Source: Bacteroidota bacterium (GTDB lineage: Bacteria > Bacteroidota > Bacteroidia > Cytophagales > Cyclobacteriaceae). Taken from it: DNA of 64,000 nucleotides. Location: assembly GCA_018267275.1 (NCBI GenBank), contig JAFDYV010000012.1, forward strand, positions 62,001-126,000. Reading direction: 5' to 3'. The notes under the pieces were generated by a model. It was not told the DNA's origin and did no database searches. It saw nothing but the letters and a program-made list of their open reading frames with translations. Below are positions 51,766 through 61,461 of the stretch, one piece after another; position 1 is the first letter of the stretch, and the number at the start of each line of letters is the position of its first letter. A program made the translations under genes and the position numbers.

Positions 51766-52851
51766 ATGTTGGTAGTGCTGCCCACTTACAAAAGGTTAGA
51801 ATGTTTAGGATTGTCGCTGCAGTCGGTGTTCGAAAATGAGCCTGTGGCGGAGGCGATGCGACTGGTGATCGCGAATAACTACCCGCCCCACCGTGCTAAA
51901 GTAGAGGAGATAGTTACTTCATTTAACCTGCACCCCAACTACGAGAAGTGGCACGTTGTCTTTCACCACTGGCCTGCCACTGTGCCCGCGGTAGACAATT
52001 GGTATGGCACCATTGCGCAATATGCTGGTGAGGGAGAGGTTGTGCTATTGCATGGTGATGATGACTTGCTTACGCCCTGGAGTTTGCATCATCGGTGTGA
52101 GGCGCTGCAAACCACCAAGTCAGATTTGTTGTTGAGCGGGGTGAGCGGCAGCGTGACTTTTTTAGATGGGGAGAAGCTGCATTACCAAGGCGTGACACCG
52201 CTGCGCGGAGATGGGACCACGGTGCCACTGACGGCCGAAATTTTTGAGTCGTATGGAAATGTGTTCATCGGCAGCCATACCTATCGATATACGGATACTT
52301 TTAAACGAGCTACGCAGTTAGTAAAAGAATGGACCGATGGGCAAGACTGGGTGGATTATGATACCCGCAACTTGATGTTTCCTTACTATTTGGTTTTAGC
52401 CGTATTTGAGCTAAAAGGAAAAATGGTGGGCGCGAAATGGCATGGATGCATTCGCGGCACAGCATTGAGCGAGCGCCTAAACGCACGGTTCAATGCCTCT
52501 TATGGCTGGAGTACGGGGTGGCTGCTGTGGTTGATGGTAGAACGGCTGAAGGCTATTTCATTCAGGAATATGAATGTGACAGCTGTATCTCAAAGCATTT
52601 CGCGCCAAGCGGCACAATGGTATGTTACACTTTGGTTTGATAACCGTGTAAACAAAAAGTTGTTGCGCAGGTTGCGGCAAACGTGCCCGTTGGAAGTAAA
52701 ATTTTCAGATTTGCTTTTTGCTGCTAGAGTGATGTTGGCGCAATGGTTGGGATTGAAGGCTTTGGCGCTTCGCAGGCAAATCAGTGGCGGCATCTCGGTG
52801 TATCGTCAGGAGCGCTTTTTAGCAGAACTGAAAAATGGAACACTGGCGTAA
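51766..52851 (+). CDS. Family 2 glycosyltransferase
   Basis: 361 aa. GT-A start MLVVLPTYKRLECLGLSLQSVFEN and LLHGDDDLLTPWSLHHR, with the nucleotide-sugar Asp triad. A helical C-terminal region follows. It probably adds one sugar of the repeat unit. A 25-bp gap separates it from the next gene. Confidence 0.87.
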   Translation: MLVVLPTYKRLECLGLSLQSVFENEPVAEAMRLVIANNYPPHRAKVEEIVTSFNLHPNYEKWHVVFHHWPATVPAVDNWYGTIAQYAGEGEVVLLHGDDDLLTPWSLHHRCEALQTTKSDLLLSGVSGSVTFLDGEKLHYQGVTPLRGDGTTVPLTAEIFESYGNVFIGSHTYRYTDTFKRATQLVKEWTDGQDWVDYDTRNLMFPYYLVLAVFELKGKMVGAKWHGCIRGTALSERLNARFNASYGWSTGWLLWLMVERLKAISFRNMNVTAVSQSISRQAAQWYVTLWFDNRVNKKLLRRLRQTCPLEVKFSDLLFAARVMLAQWLGLKALALRRQISGGISVYRQERFLAELKNGTLA

Positions 52852-52876
52852 TAATGCAAAAAAGAAATACTAAGAA

Positions 52877-53665
52877 ATGAGGGCGTGGCTGATCAGTTGT
52901 TACCGTTGGTTTTCGGTGTTATTGGTGGATCCATTACGGTTGTGGGCTCAATACCGTGCCCTGCCGGTGTATGCACGAAACTATTTTGCATATCAACGGA
53001 TGAATCGTGGATCGCAGCGTTTTAAAGTACAGCAAACGAGTTTATTGTTTCAAACGGCTGATCGTTTTTTGCCTGCCGGTTCCATTAACCATCATTATTT
53101 TCACCAAGACTTGTGGGCAGCACGAGCGATTTTTGAGTCGCAAACAAAAATACATGTCGATGTTGGTTCGCGGATAGATGGATTTGTCGCGCACTTGCTG
53201 CCGTATTGCAAAGTAAGATATGTGGACCTTCGCCCTTTGGAAGCAAAGGTTGATAACTTAGAATTTGTGCAAGGGTCAATCACGCAGCTGCCATTTGCCA
53301 CTGATTCGGTGGCCAGTTTAAGTTGCCTGCATGTGATTGAGCATATTGGTCTGGGGCGCTATGGTGATCCCATTGACCCTCAAGGGCATCGCCATGCCGC
53401 AGTGGAATTACAGCGGGTATTGGCCACGGGCGGCAAACTTTATTTTGCCACACCTGTGGGGCGCCAGCAATTATGTTTTGATGCACATCGCGTATTCGAT
53501 CCAGGCACTGTGTTGGAGATGTTTAGCGGCTTACATTTGGAGTCTTTCCATTTGATTGATGACCGCTCCACAGCCATTCAAACAGATACTGATTTTTCGA
53601 AGGCCCGTCAATGCACCTATGGGTGTGGCCTTTTTATTTTTATTAAGCAACCAGTCAACCATTAA
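52877..53665 (+). CDS. DUF268-like methyltransferase-fold protein
   Basis: 262 aa. The fold resembles a SAM methyltransferase (HVDVGSRIDGFVAHLLPYCKVRYVDLRP; SLSCLHVIEHIGLGRYGDPIDPQGHRHA). The pattern fits the DUF268 family (recognised from memory). The usual glycine-rich motif is reduced to DVGSRIDG, so activity is uncertain. Likely a sugar-modifying enzyme given its place between glycosyltransferases and an epimerase. Confidence 0.72.
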   Translation: MRAWLISCYRWFSVLLVDPLRLWAQYRALPVYARNYFAYQRMNRGSQRFKVQQTSLLFQTADRFLPAGSINHHYFHQDLWAARAIFESQTKIHVDVGSRIDGFVAHLLPYCKVRYVDLRPLEAKVDNLEFVQGSITQLPFATDSVASLSCLHVIEHIGLGRYGDPIDPQGHRHAAVELQRVLATGGKLYFATPVGRQQLCFDAHRVFDPGTVLEMFSGLHLESFHLIDDRSTAIQTDTDFSKARQCTYGCGLFIFIKQPVNH

Positions 53666-53684
53666 TAACAAATTCAAATAATCC

Positions 53685-54698
53685 ATGAAGGACGAAAAAA
53701 CAAATATGATTGTAGTGGCCGGTGCCGGAGGTTTCATTGGCGGCCATTTGGTGCAACATTTGTTGCAGAAGGGATACACGCGCATCAGGGCAGTAGACAA
53801 AAAACCTCAAACCCAATGGTACCAGCGTTCGCCTAAGGTTGAAAACCTGACACTTGATTTAAGTTTGTTGCCCAACTGCGTAATGGCACTGCAAGGAGCT
53901 GATGAAGTGTATAATCTCGCGGCCGATATGGGTGGCATGGGCTTTATTGAAAACAACAAGGCGTTGTGCATGCTTTCGGTGCTCATCAATACGCACTTGC
54001 TGATGGCTGCCAAAGAGGTGGGGGCACAACGGTTTTTCTTTGCGAGCTCTGCGTGCGTGTATGCCGCGGGCAAGCAAACCGTAGCCAATGTTACCGCACT
54101 GAAAGAAGAGGATGCGTATCCGGCAGAACCGGAAGATGGCTATGGGTGGGAGAAGCTTTTTAGCGAGCGCATGTGCCGCCACTTTCGCGAGGATTTTGGA
54201 ATTGCCGCGCGGGTGGCACGTTACCACAATGTATACGGCCCACATGGCACGTATGCCGGAGGCAGAGAAAAAGCACCAGCGGCCATTTGCCGTAAAATTG
54301 CGGAGGCAAAAATGACTGGCAAGCACGAGATTGAAATTTGGGGAGATGGTGAACAGACCCGCAGCTTTATGTACATTGATGATTGCCTTAAGGGCACGTT
54401 TGATATTTTGCACAGTGAGTGGGTAGAGCCGATCAATTTGGGTAGTCACGAAATGGTGTCGATCAACCAATTGGTGGATATCGTAGAGGAGATTGCAGGC
54501 ATCAAAGTAAAACGCAACTACAACTTAAGTGCACCCAAAGGCGTTCGCGGTCGCAACAGCGACAATGAGTTGATCAAGAAAGTTTTCAATTGGGAGCCGT
54601 CCATCCGTTTGAAGGATGGATTGGCAAAGACATATGCATGGATTGAGGCAGAAATGAAAGCAACCGGTAGTACAAAAAGTGTGGTGAACTTGTATTAG
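53685..54698 (+). CDS. GDP-mannose 3,5-epimerase-like enzyme
   Basis: 337-aa extended short-chain dehydrogenase. Rossmann motif VVAGAGGFIGGHLVQHL; MGGMGFIENNK; SSACVYA, in which Cys occupies the acid/base position of plant GDP-mannose 3,5-epimerase; and YGWEK for the YxxxK pair. These suggest production of GDP-L-galactose (or GDP-L-gulose) from GDP-mannose. Other NAD-dependent epimerases are possible. The next gene is a GT11-type fucosyltransferase-like enzyme, which could use GDP-L-galactose or GDP-L-fucose. Confidence 0.82.
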   Translation: MKDEKTNMIVVAGAGGFIGGHLVQHLLQKGYTRIRAVDKKPQTQWYQRSPKVENLTLDLSLLPNCVMALQGADEVYNLAADMGGMGFIENNKALCMLSVLINTHLLMAAKEVGAQRFFFASSACVYAAGKQTVANVTALKEEDAYPAEPEDGYGWEKLFSERMCRHFREDFGIAARVARYHNVYGPHGTYAGGREKAPAAICRKIAEAKMTGKHEIEIWGDGEQTRSFMYIDDCLKGTFDILHSEWVEPINLGSHEMVSINQLVDIVEEIAGIKVKRNYNLSAPKGVRGRNSDNELIKKVFNWEPSIRLKDGLAKTYAWIEAEMKATGSTKSVVNLY

Positions 54699-54700
54699 AC

Positions 54701-55597
54701 ATGGTGGTCAGTAAGATTTTTGGTGGGTTAGGAAACCAATTATTTTGTTATGCGGCCGCCCGCAGTCTTGCCATTAAAACGGGATCAAAACTCTATTTGG
54801 ATTTGTATTCCGGTTTTCGAAAAGATTTTTACAAGCGAACGCCTGCCATTCAACTTTTTAATGTTCAGTATGCCCCTGCTTCGCGCCTATTTCAATTTCA
54901 ATATCCGGGTGGCGTAAAAGTATCCGGTGCATTGCGTTTTCTTTCAAAGCAAAGCGATGTAGTGCACAGGCATTATTATTTCGAGCGCGATTTTTCGCGG
55001 TATGATGAGGGCCTGCTCAACCTGTCCGCCCGGCCTTTCGTGTATTTAGACGGTTATTGGCAGTGCGAACGTTATTTCGCTGATGTTGCCGAGGTAATCA
55101 GGAAAGAGTTTACTTTTAGTGCCGACCATGATGCTGAAAACCAAGAGTGGGCCGCGCGCATTGGCGAAGTAAATGCAGTGGCATTGCATGCCCGCAGGCT
55201 GCATGGCGTGCCCAACAAAAAAAACGCACAGCCCAAGGCAGGTATTAGGTCGTTGGACCTACAATATTATTTGAGCGCAATGCAAGAGATCAGCCGGGAA
55301 GTGAACAATCCTCATTTCTTTTGCTTTTCAGATTACCCGGAGTGGTTCAAAGAAAACTTGCGTACAGACTTCCCTGTTACGTTCGTCACTCATAATCAGT
55401 ATGGGGCAGACCGTACACACGAGGACTTTTGGTTGATGAGTCAATGCAAACACTTTATCATCTCCAATAGTACATTTAGTTGGTGGGCAGCGTGGCTTAG
55501 TACTTTTCCTTCGAAAATAGTGGTAGCACCAGATTTGAGTTTTTGGGAATGTAAAGATGTGATCCCGCACACGTGGCGGATACGAACGGGTGCATGA
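54701..55597 (+). CDS. GT11-family alpha-1,2-fucosyltransferase-like protein
   Basis: 298 aa. KIFGGLGNQLFCYAAARSLA at the N-terminus, an HxRR motif (ALHARRLHG, usually HVRRGDY) and FIISNSTFSWWAAWLS near the C-terminus define GT11. Members transfer L-fucose from GDP-fucose. Here no GDP-fucose pathway is seen, while a GDP-mannose 3,5-epimerase-like gene is adjacent, so GDP-L-galactose is a reasonable alternative donor. Confidence 0.88.
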   Translation: MVVSKIFGGLGNQLFCYAAARSLAIKTGSKLYLDLYSGFRKDFYKRTPAIQLFNVQYAPASRLFQFQYPGGVKVSGALRFLSKQSDVVHRHYYFERDFSRYDEGLLNLSARPFVYLDGYWQCERYFADVAEVIRKEFTFSADHDAENQEWAARIGEVNAVALHARRLHGVPNKKNAQPKAGIRSLDLQYYLSAMQEISREVNNPHFFCFSDYPEWFKENLRTDFPVTFVTHNQYGADRTHEDFWLMSQCKHFIISNSTFSWWAAWLSTFPSKIVVAPDLSFWECKDVIPHTWRIRTGA

Positions 55598-56925
55598 TTG
55601 TTTCGGCAACCATCTTACTTATTTCCTTTTTTGTTTTTTTTAGAGTCGTACGACTTGGGTCTTTCGTACTCATCATTATGGCGCTGGCACCTCTTGGGCA
55701 AGGCTTTAATGTGTTTTATGGCTATTACCTGATCGAGGATTTCTTTGCAGAGAATTTCCGCCATTTTTCGTTAATGCAAGAAGGCGATATCGATTTCTTC
55801 TTATTCAATTTCTTATTGTATTTAGTGGCCATTTGGGCCAGTGGCAAAGTAATGATTTCATTTTTCAAATTGCCTACTCGGCAGTTGAGAGAAATCTCTG
55901 TTTTTGATTTAACGTTTTCGCTAGATCGGCTGGTGTTGATATATTGTGGCGTATCGGTTATTTTCCTTGCCTCGGCAGAGCTAAATAGTTTTGTTTCTAA
56001 GGTGATGAGGCTCGCGTTTTATTATATCAGTTTCGTTCCATTGTTAATCGGGTATTTTATAAAAGACATCAAAAAGCGTACGATCACCTTTTTCGCAATT
56101 GTGGTGCTATTTTTTGTGATTGTGAATTTGCTGGTGGGTAGTCGAGGGTACATGGCCGTAATTTTTGTTGCTGTTACTTATGGATTGTTGGCTAACCGCA
56201 ATAACCGCGACTTGATCAAACCTTACTTGATAGGGTCTACAATTGTGGTGGCGTTGTTGTTCCCGTTTTTAGGTTTTATTGAGTTGTTTCGATCAGAGCA
56301 CGGCCGCATCGCCTATGAAGATATTGACCAGGAACGAATTGAACTGCTGACGAGCGAGTTTGAAGATAAAGAAAAATATGAAAAGAGCGGTGAGTCTGGT
56401 TTTGCACGCAATATTGTGTGGCCGAATCTCTCAGTGATGTTGATGACCGACAATCAGGTGCCTTCGATTGGGTTTGACAATATTGAAAACGATATCGCCT
56501 ATATTTTCACCAACACATTCGTTTCGGGAAAAGACGTAGAGGATGCGCGAATGGAGTACATTGAGCGCCTGTGGGCCACAGGGCCGGCCAACTTGTATGG
56601 TTACAACGTGGGTATTTCCAACAGCGTTGAATTTTCAGCCATGGCTGATGGCATTTGGCGCTACGGTAAATTTGGATTCATCTATCACGTGGTATTTCTG
56701 GTTGTTATAGGATTAACAGTCGAGCGCCTGTTAATCAAGTACGCCTCGCAAAAAAATGTGCCGTTGTGGCTGGTGTTGATTGCGGGAAATGTGTTTGTCA
56801 TCTTTATTACCATAGTGAATGGCGAACCGATGATTAGTATCATACGCGCTTTGTTGTATTCTTCCATTTTCTCGGCATTGCTGTTTTTCGGCCTTCGGCC
56901 CTTCACTCAAAAAAGTTTGGTGTAG
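55594..56925 (+). CDS. wzy: Wzy-type O-antigen/capsule polymerase
   Basis: About 443-aa membrane protein with some ten to twelve hydrophobic helices and a large hydrophilic loop (about residues 230-320) near the C-terminal third, the usual Wzy layout. A basic GSRGYMAVIF segment precedes the loop, as in many polymerases. Start ATG at 55594 overlaps the previous stop as ATGA. It should polymerise repeat units flipped by Wzx. Primary sequence of this class is poorly conserved, so assignment rests on topology and context. Confidence 0.8.
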   Translation: MIVSATILLISFFVFFRVVRLGSFVLIIMALAPLGQGFNVFYGYYLIEDFFAENFRHFSLMQEGDIDFFLFNFLLYLVAIWASGKVMISFFKLPTRQLREISVFDLTFSLDRLVLIYCGVSVIFLASAELNSFVSKVMRLAFYYISFVPLLIGYFIKDIKKRTITFFAIVVLFFVIVNLLVGSRGYMAVIFVAVTYGLLANRNNRDLIKPYLIGSTIVVALLFPFLGFIELFRSEHGRIAYEDIDQERIELLTSEFEDKEKYEKSGESGFARNIVWPNLSVMLMTDNQVPSIGFDNIENDIAYIFTNTFVSGKDVEDARMEYIERLWATGPANLYGYNVGISNSVEFSAMADGIWRYGKFGFIYHVVFLVVIGLTVERLLIKYASQKNVPLWLVLIAGNVFVIFITIVNGEPMISIIRALLYSSIFSALLFFGLRPFTQKSLV

Positions 56926-56926
56926 G

Positions 56927-58744
56927 ATGTGCGGTATTTGCGGCATTATTTCAAATTCATCCACACAACTGCAGGCACTACCAATAATGCAGCAAGCGAT
57001 TGTCCACCGCGGCCCAGACGACCGTGGACATTGGCGCAACGAACATGTGGCGTTTGGCCACCTGCGCTTAAGTATCATTGATTTGTCGGCTGCGGGGCAT
57101 CAACCGATGATAGACCCGGCAAGCGGCTGTGTCGTCATTTTCAATGGAGAAATTTACAATTATCTCGAGTTAAAGCACGAGTTAAAATCGAAGTATTCAT
57201 TTGTTACACACAGCGACACAGAAGTTCTGTTGGCTGCCTACATCAGCTGGGGCATTTCGTTTTTAAAAAAGTTGCGCGGCATGTTTGCGTTGGCGCTTTA
57301 TGATCCGCGCACCCAAGAGATTGTACTCGCTCGTGACAGGGTGGGCATTAAACCTTTGTATTATCGCCAACAGGCAGGGAGTTTTTTTTTCGCGTCTGAA
57401 ATTAAGGCGTTGGTTGGGGGAGAGTTAGGTGCGCCCGTGGTGAACAAGAGAAAGGCCGCGGAATTTTTGGTGGCCAGGCAGTTGGATACCGACCATGAGA
57501 CAATGTTTGATGGTGTGAGGCAGTTGCGGCCAGCGCACTGGATGCGGGTGAATGCTGAGGGGAAAGTATTGAATGACCAACCGTACTGGGAACTTCCTGA
57601 GAATGGCACAAAGGTATTTGGCAAAGCCGATGAGGCAGCCTTGGTTGACCAGATGGATCAATCCATGCAGTTGCACCTAAGATCAGATGTGCCCGTTGGT
57701 TGTTTTGTTTCAGGCGGGCTAGACTCTAGCACCATCGCCTGTTTTGCTTTGCGGCAATCACCGCAGGGCACGCCTATGCACACCTATTCGGCTATGTTAC
57801 CGGGAGGCAATGCAGAGAATGACTTAATTCCGCACATCACTTCACTTCCCCGTGTGGCGCCCCACACATTTTCGCTGGACGGCCAATCATTTTTTGATGA
57901 CCTGCCTGCCGTTATTCACCACCACGATGAACCACTGTTAGATGGTTCGATGTACTCGCATTTTAAGTTGTGCGACTTAGCCCATCAAAACGGCATGAAA
58001 GTACTGTTATCGGGTGCGGGAGGCGATGAACTTTTTGGGGGATACCTGAGCCACGTTAGTAGCTATCTCGGCCATTTGTTGCAGCGGGCAAAGCTCCGGC
58101 AGTTTTTTAATACCATCGGGCAAGTGTCCTCACAATCAGAATACATGTACGCTCACTTGTTGCGAAAGGGCATTCAGCAAGCGTTACCGCCATGTGTTGT
58201 TGCCACGATGAAAAATCACACTTTCAAAAGACAATTCCGGCACGTCAATCTCGATTTCTCCATCCCACATTTTTATCACCTAACAAATGATGCGTGGCGC
58301 ACCAACTTATTGAACAACTATTTGAGTTGGACGGTGCCGCCATATTTGCACTATGAAGACCGAAACTCCATGGCTTTTGGGGTAGAGATACGTGTGCCGT
58401 TTTACGACCATGTGCTGATGGAATGGGTGATGCAGTTTGACCCAGCGAGTTTGATCAAGGGAAGAAGCAAAGCGCTGATGCGAGATTCTTTTAGGGGTAT
58501 TGTTCCTGATGCAATCTTAGATCAACGAGGTAAATATGGTTTTCCCAGTCCAATCGATAATCTGTTAAAACAATCCGAACAGAGCCGCCAACTTTACTTT
58601 GACTTGGTGCCACGCAATCCCTTTTTTCACCGGGCGGAAGCGGAAAAATTAGGTGATCGGTTTTTTCGGGGCCAAGCCGACTTAGGTGCATTTTGGCGTG
58701 CCCTTTCTTTTGCCATGTGGCATCAACAATTCTTTCATGCCTAA
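56927..58744 (+). CDS. asnB-like: Asparagine synthetase-like glutamine amidotransferase
   Basis: 605 aa. The N-terminal Ntn domain begins with MCGICGIIS (catalytic Cys2) and has VHRGPDDRGHW and NGEIYNYLEL. The synthetase domain has the ATP site VGCFVSGGLDSSTIACFAL. In polysaccharide clusters such enzymes (WbpS-like) often amidate sugar carboxylates rather than make free asparagine. A second copy begins at 63646, supporting a sugar-modifying role. The next gene overlaps the 3' end by 8 bp. Confidence 0.93.
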   Translation: MCGICGIISNSSTQLQALPIMQQAIVHRGPDDRGHWRNEHVAFGHLRLSIIDLSAAGHQPMIDPASGCVVIFNGEIYNYLELKHELKSKYSFVTHSDTEVLLAAYISWGISFLKKLRGMFALALYDPRTQEIVLARDRVGIKPLYYRQQAGSFFFASEIKALVGGELGAPVVNKRKAAEFLVARQLDTDHETMFDGVRQLRPAHWMRVNAEGKVLNDQPYWELPENGTKVFGKADEAALVDQMDQSMQLHLRSDVPVGCFVSGGLDSSTIACFALRQSPQGTPMHTYSAMLPGGNAENDLIPHITSLPRVAPHTFSLDGQSFFDDLPAVIHHHDEPLLDGSMYSHFKLCDLAHQNGMKVLLSGAGGDELFGGYLSHVSSYLGHLLQRAKLRQFFNTIGQVSSQSEYMYAHLLRKGIQQALPPCVVATMKNHTFKRQFRHVNLDFSIPHFYHLTNDAWRTNLLNNYLSWTVPPYLHYEDRNSMAFGVEIRVPFYDHVLMEWVMQFDPASLIKGRSKALMRDSFRGIVPDAILDQRGKYGFPSPIDNLLKQSEQSRQLYFDLVPRNPFFHRAEAEKLGDRFFRGQADLGAFWRALSFAMWHQQFFHA

Positions 58745-59765
58745 GCGTCTATTGTATGTGGGCGATCTCTGGTACGGCAGCACTGCACTATGGCGGATGC
58801 GAGCGTTAGAACAATTAGGGTTTGCTGTAGAAGCAATTGATTCAACACGCCTATGGACGGGTTGGCGCGCCCGTATACAGAACTTTGCACAGAAAATGAA
58901 AATAGGGATGGATGCACATGGCATTAACAATAAGTTATTGCTTCGAGCTCGACAAGGTAGATTAGATGCTGTATGGATCGACAAGGGAATATGGACAAAA
59001 CCGGCAGTGCTTTCCGCCCTAAAGCTTCAGCACCCGAACGCGGTTTTGATTTCTTACAGCCCTGATGATATGTTCAATCCCATTAATCAAACAACGCGCT
59101 ACCTCAAATCGCTCAGGCTCTACGATCATGTCATCACCACCAAGCGGCATAACGTAACCGAATTTGAAGCACTGGGTGTAAAGAATGTTCATTATGTGCA
59201 CAAAGCGTATGACCCTACCGAGCAAAGGATGTACCCGTTGACCGATGCCGAACGCGTTCAATTTGGATCAGAAGTAGGATTTGTTGGAAATTTTGAGCAT
59301 CCTCGTTTCCAGTCCATGCTGCGCTTGGCGCAAGCTGGCATTCGGGTCACCATTCGGGGGGCTGCGTGGAGAAAAATACAGCACCAATCCCACCTAAATT
59401 TAGATATTGATCCGAAGAACTATTTTGGTGATAGCTACGCCAAAATATTGCAAGCCACGAAAATTAATTTAGGATTTTTGCACAAGGGGAATCGTGATCA
59501 ACATACCGCTCGCAGCATTGAAATACCTGCTTGTGGGGGTTTTTTGTTGGCCGAACGTACCACCGAGCACCAAGAACTTTTTGAAGAAGGCAAAGAGGCG
59601 GTGTTTTTTGGAACAGATGACGAATTGATTGAAAAAGTGAGGTACTACCTGGCACACGAAAATGAACGCAGAAAAATTGCGGCTGCGGGGTACGAGCGAT
59701 GCATTAAAAGCCAGTATGATAATTACCATGTATTTAAGCGTTTAATCGATCGGCTTTTTGAATGA
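58737..59765 (+). CDS. CgeB-like GT-B glycosyltransferase
   Basis: About 342 aa, ATG at 58737 within the end of the amidotransferase gene. RLLYVGDLWYGSTALWRMRAL at the start, then a C-terminal GT-B donor domain (GFLHKGNRDQHTARSIEIPACGGFLLAERTTEH, LIEKVRYYLAHENERRKIAAAG) as in the Glyco_trans_1_2/CgeB group. Donor unknown. Confidence 0.83.
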   Translation: MPKRLLYVGDLWYGSTALWRMRALEQLGFAVEAIDSTRLWTGWRARIQNFAQKMKIGMDAHGINNKLLLRARQGRLDAVWIDKGIWTKPAVLSALKLQHPNAVLISYSPDDMFNPINQTTRYLKSLRLYDHVITTKRHNVTEFEALGVKNVHYVHKAYDPTEQRMYPLTDAERVQFGSEVGFVGNFEHPRFQSMLRLAQAGIRVTIRGAAWRKIQHQSHLNLDIDPKNYFGDSYAKILQATKINLGFLHKGNRDQHTARSIEIPACGGFLLAERTTEHQELFEEGKEAVFFGTDDELIEKVRYYLAHENERRKIAAAGYERCIKSQYDNYHVFKRLIDRLFE

Positions 59766-60484
59766 CTTCATTTAAAGAAAAATTTTATAAACAGTATGTG
59801 ACCACTCACAATAGTCACCTGTATGGTCAGGCAAGCTTAGCCACGTTTCGATCGCAGTTTCCAGTTTGGAAACACTATTACCAAGACTTGATGCCGCAAG
59901 ATAAGGACGCTGTACTGTTGGACTTGGGTTGTGGCAACGGTGGTTTTGTCTTCTTTCTGCAACAATTAGGTTACTCAAATGTCAGAGGTGTAGACCTTTC
60001 TGCTGAACAGATTGAAGAAGGCAATGGTTTGGGAATCAAAGGACTGGAGGTAGCCGACATCAAACAGTTCTTGTCAACGGTCGAGTCAGTAGACTGCGTG
60101 ATTGCCAGAGATGTGGTTGAACATTTTACCAGACAAGAAGCCTTCGAGTTGCTTTTGTTGGTTGTGCAAAAGCTCAAGCCCGGTGGCCGTTTCATCATGC
60201 AAGTACCCAACGGAGAGGGAATTTTTTTTAGTTCGATCTTTTATGGGGACTACACACACGAGGTGGCCTACTCTGTAAGCTCGGTTCGTCAACTATTTCT
60301 AAACGTGGGCTTCCATTCGTCACAATGCTTTCCTACCGGCCCAGTTCCACATACCTTACGCGGTAAATTGAGATATTGGTTGTGGGCTTTAAAGGTCATT
60401 CAGCATCGTTTCTGGAAAATGGTTGAGACGGGAAATCCCGCAGGGATCTTCACCTCAAATCTTATTGCGGTGGGGATCAAATGA
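59762..60484 (+). CDS. Class I SAM-dependent methyltransferase
   Basis: 240 aa. VLLDLGCGNGGFVFFLQQLG (SAM motif I), NVRGVDLSAEQIEEG, and CVIARDVVEHFTRQEAFELL fit the Methyltransf_11/23 group. It overlaps both neighbours by 4 bp (ATGA junctions). Probably modifies a sugar of the glycan. Confidence 0.88.
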   Translation: MTSFKEKFYKQYVTTHNSHLYGQASLATFRSQFPVWKHYYQDLMPQDKDAVLLDLGCGNGGFVFFLQQLGYSNVRGVDLSAEQIEEGNGLGIKGLEVADIKQFLSTVESVDCVIARDVVEHFTRQEAFELLLLVVQKLKPGGRFIMQVPNGEGIFFSSIFYGDYTHEVAYSVSSVRQLFLNVGFHSSQCFPTGPVPHTLRGKLRYWLWALKVIQHRFWKMVETGNPAGIFTSNLIAVGIK

Positions 60485-61461
60485 GAGTGAATTACTACTT
60501 TAGGAAACCACACCCTGGAGTATTCAGCATTGAAAATGTTTTTCATCGCGTTCAACAATACCTCAAAAAAGATATTGAATTCGAAAACTTCTATGCCAAT
60601 CAGCGTATTGACTGGCGTATGGCGCTTCAAATTCGCGGACTAAGCGCGGATGTTCATCATGTGACGGGGGCCGCCAATTATCTAGTGCTGGGGCTAAGTC
60701 CGGCCAGTTGTTTATTGACGGTGCATGACGTAGGCCATTTGACGCAAACCCTTCAAGGCCTAAAGCGGTGGGCTTACAAAAAGTTGTTTTGGGATGGGCC
60801 GCTGTCTCATGTGAAGTACATTACTGCCATCTCAAACTTTACACGTGATCAGTTATTGAACACATTTTCTTTGAAGCATGCCCAAATCACAACCGTCTAT
60901 AACCCCATTTCTGATTCGTTTCAACGCATCTCGAAGAATAACGACCAGCGATTCACAATTCTCCAAATAGGTGGTGGCGCCAATAAGAATACCGATCGAC
61001 TTGTTGAGGCAGTGACGGGACTAAATTGTCACTTGATTCTCATACGGCCATTCTCTTACGAGTTACAAGCCAAGTTGGTACAGCGGGGAGTATCATTTGA
61101 ATTTCGTTCGAATATTTCATCAGACTCAGCCCTTGCTCAAACTTATGGAGATGCAGATGCAGTTTTCTTCGCATCGACATATGAGGGGTTTGGGCTGCCG
61201 ATCATAGAAGGAATGGCCACCGGCAAACCGGTGGTTACGTCTTCGATTGAACCCATGCGGGAAGTTTCAGGCGGAGCGGCCTTGCTGGTGGACCCTTTTC
61301 AAGTTTCAGAAATCAAAAATGCTTTCATTAATTTGATGTCAAGCAGCGAATTGTACGAACAGCAGGTACAACTTGGATTGCAGCGTGCTGCGTTTTTTCG
61401 AGGGGAGAGAATAGCAGGTCAATACCAGCAACTTTACAATACCATTGTTCATGAGGGGTAG
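60481..61461 (+). CDS. GT4-family glycosyltransferase
   Basis: 326 aa. ITAISNFTRDQLLNTF in the linker, then ILQIGGGANKNTDRLVEAV and the donor-site FFASTYEGFGLPIIEGMATGKPVVTS with the E-x7-E pattern. It starts abruptly with RVNYYFRKPHPG and is otherwise of normal length. Sugar unknown. Confidence 0.9.
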   Translation: MRVNYYFRKPHPGVFSIENVFHRVQQYLKKDIEFENFYANQRIDWRMALQIRGLSADVHHVTGAANYLVLGLSPASCLLTVHDVGHLTQTLQGLKRWAYKKLFWDGPLSHVKYITAISNFTRDQLLNTFSLKHAQITTVYNPISDSFQRISKNNDQRFTILQIGGGANKNTDRLVEAVTGLNCHLILIRPFSYELQAKLVQRGVSFEFRSNISSDSALAQTYGDADAVFFASTYEGFGLPIIEGMATGKPVVTSSIEPMREVSGGAALLVDPFQVSEIKNAFINLMSSSELYEQQVQLGLQRAAFFRGERIAGQYQQLYNTIVHEG

